From: an uncultured Bacteroides sp.
GTDB taxonomy: Bacteria > Bacteroidota > Bacteroidia > Bacteroidales > Bacteroidaceae
Reading direction: 5' to 3'
Assembly: GCA_902492205.1 (NCBI GenBank)
Contig: CABUKU010000026.1
Coordinates: forward strand, 1 to 43,845
Length of the DNA: 43,845 nucleotides
In this document: positions 42,178 to 43,845 of the stretch, piece by piece
Numbering within the stretch: position 1 is the stretch's first letter
Layout of the letters: every line of letters begins with the position of its first letter
Position numbers and translations under genes: made by a program
The notes under the pieces: generated by a model
The model's database searches: none
Told to the model about the DNA's origin: nothing
Seen by the model: only the letters and a program-made list of their open reading frames with translations

Positions 42178-42194
42178 CCGCAATTTAACTGCGG
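42178..42194 (+). promoter_or_regulatory. Small hairpin at the 5' end of the rpsU leader
   Basis: CCGCA (42178-42182) and TGCGG (42190-42194) form a 5-bp stem near the predicted 5' end of the mRNA. It could stabilise the transcript or serve in autoregulation. There is no direct evidence for either. Confidence 0.4.
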
Positions 42195-42226
42195 AAAATT
42201 AGAAACAATATATTAATAAAAGTAAA

Positions 42227-42418
42227 ATGATAGTAGTACCAGTAAAAGAAGGCGAAAACATTGAAAAAGCGCTGAAGAAGTTTAAAAGAAAATTTGAAAA
42301 AACAGGTGTCGTTAAAGAATTAAGAAGCAGACAACAGTTTGATAAACCATCTGTTACAAAAAGACTTAAGAAAGAACGCGCAGTTTACGTTCAGAAACTT
42401 CAGCAAGTAGAAGAATAA
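42227..42418 (+). CDS. rpsU: 30S ribosomal protein bS21
   Basis: The 63-residue basic protein has the bS21 pattern (IVVPVKEGENIEKALKKFKR, FEKTGVVKELRSRQ). In Flavobacterium johnsoniae ribosomes, bS21 with bS18 and bS6 sequesters the 3' end of 16S rRNA, which explains poor use of Shine-Dalgarno sequences in Bacteroidota. No Shine-Dalgarno is seen before this gene (TTAATAAAAGTAAAATG). It is followed by xerC after 75 bp and hpf, whose start is unusual in this respect. Confidence 0.97.
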   Translation: MIVVPVKEGENIEKALKKFKRKFEKTGVVKELRSRQQFDKPSVTKRLKKERAVYVQKLQQVEE

Positions 42419-42493
42419 TAATTCGTAATTTCTATTGAATTATTGAATTCTTTTTCATACATTCGTTGCTGAATTATTGATGCAACGATTCTT

Positions 42494-43381
42494 ATGTTAA
42501 TAGATTCTTTTTTAGACTATCTTCGGCTTGAGAAAAACTATTCCGGGAAAACGGTTGTTAGCTATGGTATAGATTTAGCTCAATTCGAAGAGTTTGTCCG
42601 AAATGAGAATGAAGGAATAACGCTTTTGGAAGCGGATGCCGATTTAATTCGTCAGTGGGTTGTCTCAATGATGGATAAAAATGTAGGATATACATCCACT
42701 TCTGTAAATCGTAAGCTGAGTTCGCTCAGATCGTTCTATAAGTTTCTTTTGATGAAGAAAGAAATAACAGAGGATCCTACCCGGAAGGTTGTTGGCCCGA
42801 AGAATAAGAAACCTTTGCCTTTTTTTATCAAAGAGAGTGAAATGAACGAGCTTCTCGATGAAACCGACTTCGGTAATGGTTTTAAGGGATGCAGAGACCG
42901 GATGATTATAGAAATGTTTTATGCCACAGGTATAAGACGGGCAGAATTGATCGGTTTGAATGATGCGGATGTGGACTTTGGCTCTTCTCTCATTAAAGTG
43001 ACGGGAAAAAGGAACAAGCAACGATTGATACCGTTTGGCGAGGAGCTGCGCGAATCATTGGTTGATTATGTTAATGTAAGAAACGAAGCAATACCGGAAA
43101 GGTCTGAAGCTTTTTTTATAAGAGAAAGTGGTGAAAGGATGTATGACGGTATGGTTTATAATTTAGTGAAACGACATCTTTCAAAGGTGGTAACGTTAAA
43201 GAAAAGAAGTCCCCACGTTCTGAGGCATACGTTTGCAACAAATATGTTGAATAATGATGCTGAACTTGGAGCAGTGAAAGAACTTCTTGGACATAGTAGT
43301 CTTTCGACGACGGAAGTTTATACGCATACCACTTTTGAGGAACTTAAAAAGGTTTATAAACAAGCTCATCCGAGAGCGTAA
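42494..43381 (+). CDS. xerC: XerC-like chromosomal tyrosine recombinase
   Basis: The 295-residue recombinase has Xer proportions: core-binding domain (FLDYLRLEKNYSGKTVVSYG), catalytic Arg in YATGIRRAELIGL, Lys in VTGKRNKQRLIPFG, HVLRHTFAT, LLGHSSLSTTEVYTHT with the nucleophile Tyr near residue 276. Xer proteins resolve chromosome dimers. The position between rpsU and hpf is a conserved housekeeping setting in Bacteroidales, so it should not be read as a mobile element. XerC and XerD cannot be separated with certainty from sequence alone. Confidence 0.85.
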   Translation: MLIDSFLDYLRLEKNYSGKTVVSYGIDLAQFEEFVRNENEGITLLEADADLIRQWVVSMMDKNVGYTSTSVNRKLSSLRSFYKFLLMKKEITEDPTRKVVGPKNKKPLPFFIKESEMNELLDETDFGNGFKGCRDRMIIEMFYATGIRRAELIGLNDADVDFGSSLIKVTGKRNKQRLIPFGEELRESLVDYVNVRNEAIPERSEAFFIRESGERMYDGMVYNLVKRHLSKVVTLKKRSPHVLRHTFATNMLNNDAELGAVKELLGHSSLSTTEVYTHTTFEELKKVYKQAHPRA

Positions 43382-43382
43382 A

Positions 43383-43390
43383 AAAGGAGG
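43383..43390 (+). promoter_or_regulatory. Strong Shine-Dalgarno before hpf
   Basis: AAAGGAGG, a full match to the usual 16S anti-Shine-Dalgarno, ends 5 nt before ATG 43396. It starts 1 nt after the xerC stop codon. Other starts in the window lack such a match, so this site stands out. Confidence 0.85.
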
Positions 43391-43395
43391 TTTGT

Positions 43396-43695
43396 ATGGA
43401 AGTAAGAATTCAGTCTATTCATTTTGATGCAACAGAGCAGTTACAGGCTTTTATTCAGAAGAAAGTTGGTAAGCTGGAGAAATATTACGATGAAATAAAA
43501 ACAGTGGAGGTGTCTTTGAAAGTTGTAAAACCTGAAACAGCTGAAAATAAAGAAGCCGGAATGAAGGTTATAGTACCCAACAATGAGTTTTATGCTAACA
43601 AAATAAAGGATTCGTTCGAAGAAGCTGTCGACGAGTGTGTTGAAGCATTGTCTAAGCAATTGTTGAAGTATAAAGAAAAACAACGCGGAATATAA
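43396..43695 (+). CDS. hpf: Ribosome hibernation promoting factor (HPF/RaiA family, short form)
   Basis: The 99-residue protein has the single HPF/YfiA beta-alpha-beta-beta-beta-alpha domain (VRIQSIHFDATEQLQAFIQK, KLEKYYDEIKTVEVSLKV, FEEAVDECVEALSKQLLKYK). It binds the 30S decoding region and inactivates or protects ribosomes in poor growth. It lacks the C-terminal dimerising domain of long HPF. Translation probably starts at the strong Shine-Dalgarno, and transcription probably continues from xerC. Confidence 0.92.
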   Translation: MEVRIQSIHFDATEQLQAFIQKKVGKLEKYYDEIKTVEVSLKVVKPETAENKEAGMKVIVPNNEFYANKIKDSFEEAVDECVEALSKQLLKYKEKQRGI

Positions 43696-43711
43696 AAAAA
43701 TACGCAATTAT

Positions 43712-43742
43712 TTTGCGGTTATCAAATAAATAACTAAATTTG
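43712..43742 (+). promoter_or_regulatory. Promoter of the tRNA operon
   Basis: TTTG (43712-43715) and TAAATTTG (43735-43742) are 19 bp apart, matching the Bacteroidota consensus. The tRNA begins 52 bp downstream of the -7 element. Confidence 0.8.
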
Positions 43743-43776
43743 CAGCCGTTTCGCTTGGGTTATAACGGAACGGCTG
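43743..43776 (+). other. Hairpin in the tRNA leader
   Basis: CAGCCGTT (43743-43750) pairs with AACGGCTG (43769-43776), perfect 8-bp arms with an 18-nt loop. It lies at the predicted transcript 5' end and may aid processing or stability of the leader. A T-rich stretch follows, so partial termination cannot be excluded. Confidence 0.5.
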
Positions 43777-43794
43777 TATTTATAAAAAAACAAT

Positions 43795-43845
43795 GCCTCT
43801 TTAGCTCAGTTGGCCAGAGCACGTGATTTGTAATCTCGGGGTCGT
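43795..43845 (+). tRNA. tRNA-Thr (anticodon TGT), cut by the window end
   Basis: The 5' acceptor strand GCCTCTT is followed by a D arm (GCTC/GAGC) and an anticodon arm with loop TTTGTAA, giving anticodon TGT at 43829-43831. The anticodon stem CGTGA/TCTCG has one T-T mismatch. The T arm and 3' acceptor lie outside the window. In Bacteroidales this locus usually continues with further tRNAs and tuf, so this is probably the first gene of that cluster. Confidence 0.9.

Noticed and set aside
42195..42226. Shine-Dalgarno before rpsU
   Set aside because: The leader reads TTAATAAAAGTAAAATG, with no match to GGAGG. Autoregulation through such a motif, described in Flavobacterium, is not supported here.
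42494..43381. Second recombinase as a mobile-element gene
   Set aside because: It lies between rpsU and hpf, a housekeeping setting, and has Xer size and motifs.
43795..43845. tRNA-Thr fragment as an integration attachment site remnant
   Set aside because: It is cut only by the end of the window. It has its own consensus promoter, so it is most likely an intact gene.

Overview
The window looks like chromosome from a member of the Bacteroidaceae (Bacteroides or Phocaeicola type). Four things point there: promoters of the Bacteroidota form TTTG-N19/21-TAnnTTTG (clearest before rpsU and before the tRNA at the right end), almost no Shine-Dalgarno sequences before start codons, lineage-typical families (DUF3836, HU of the HIG type, DUF4922, the VirE/HU pair), and the order rpsU-xerC-hpf-tRNA-Thr. 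Species cannot be fixed from the sequence alone.

Region 1 (1-12537) is an AT-rich defence island built on a type I restriction system. It holds the tail of one hsdS, a membrane-anchored PIN-like protein, an AlbA_2/ATPase regulator, a tyrosine recombinase, a second hsdS that starts and ends inside repeated sequence, hsdR, and then a tightly coupled pair: an unrecognised 504-residue protein and a two-HKD phospholipase D-like protein. hsdM should lie just left of the window. Repeats at the hsdS junctions, with the recombinase gene directly upstream, suggest recombinational switching of DNA specificity. A 20-bp direct repeat also brackets the 5.6 kb between the two hsdS ends.

Region 2 (12538-13399) has no protein gene. 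It contains a candidate small RNA unit (promoter, about 165 nt, terminator) and then a mosaic of nested inverted repeats (element A). A related mosaic in opposite orientation (element B, 39251-39681) has perfect 22-bp terminal inverted repeats and lies between the convergent waaA and carbonic anhydrase-like genes. The two share a 66-bp block at 65/66 identity.

Region 3 (13400-21664) is a peptidoglycan-recycling operon: SSS symporter, tandem-domain glycosyltransferase, DUF4922 protein, SpoIID/LytB protein, AmpG-like permease, a 19-codon remnant of a NagX-like acyltransferase, amino-sugar kinase (MurK-like) and MurQ etherase. Next come a DUF3836 secreted protein and a hybrid histidine kinase (21904-24964).

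Region 4 (24965-29700) carries two lipoproteins and a divergent HU/VirE-like pair. Three copies of a 53-bp REP-like palindrome punctuate this region, two of them bracketing the HU/VirE module in opposite orientation. Four 22-bp palindromic tandem units lie between the divergent genes.

Region 5 (29888-43845) is mostly housekeeping: outer-membrane beta-barrel, priA, PHP hydrolase, low-molecular-weight tyrosine phosphatase, a 7TM-HD (PgpH-like) protein, gltX, waaA, gamma carbonic anhydrase-like protein, Xaa-Pro aminopeptidase, rpsU, xerC-like recombinase, hpf with a strikingly strong Shine-Dalgarno, and the first part of tRNA-Thr.
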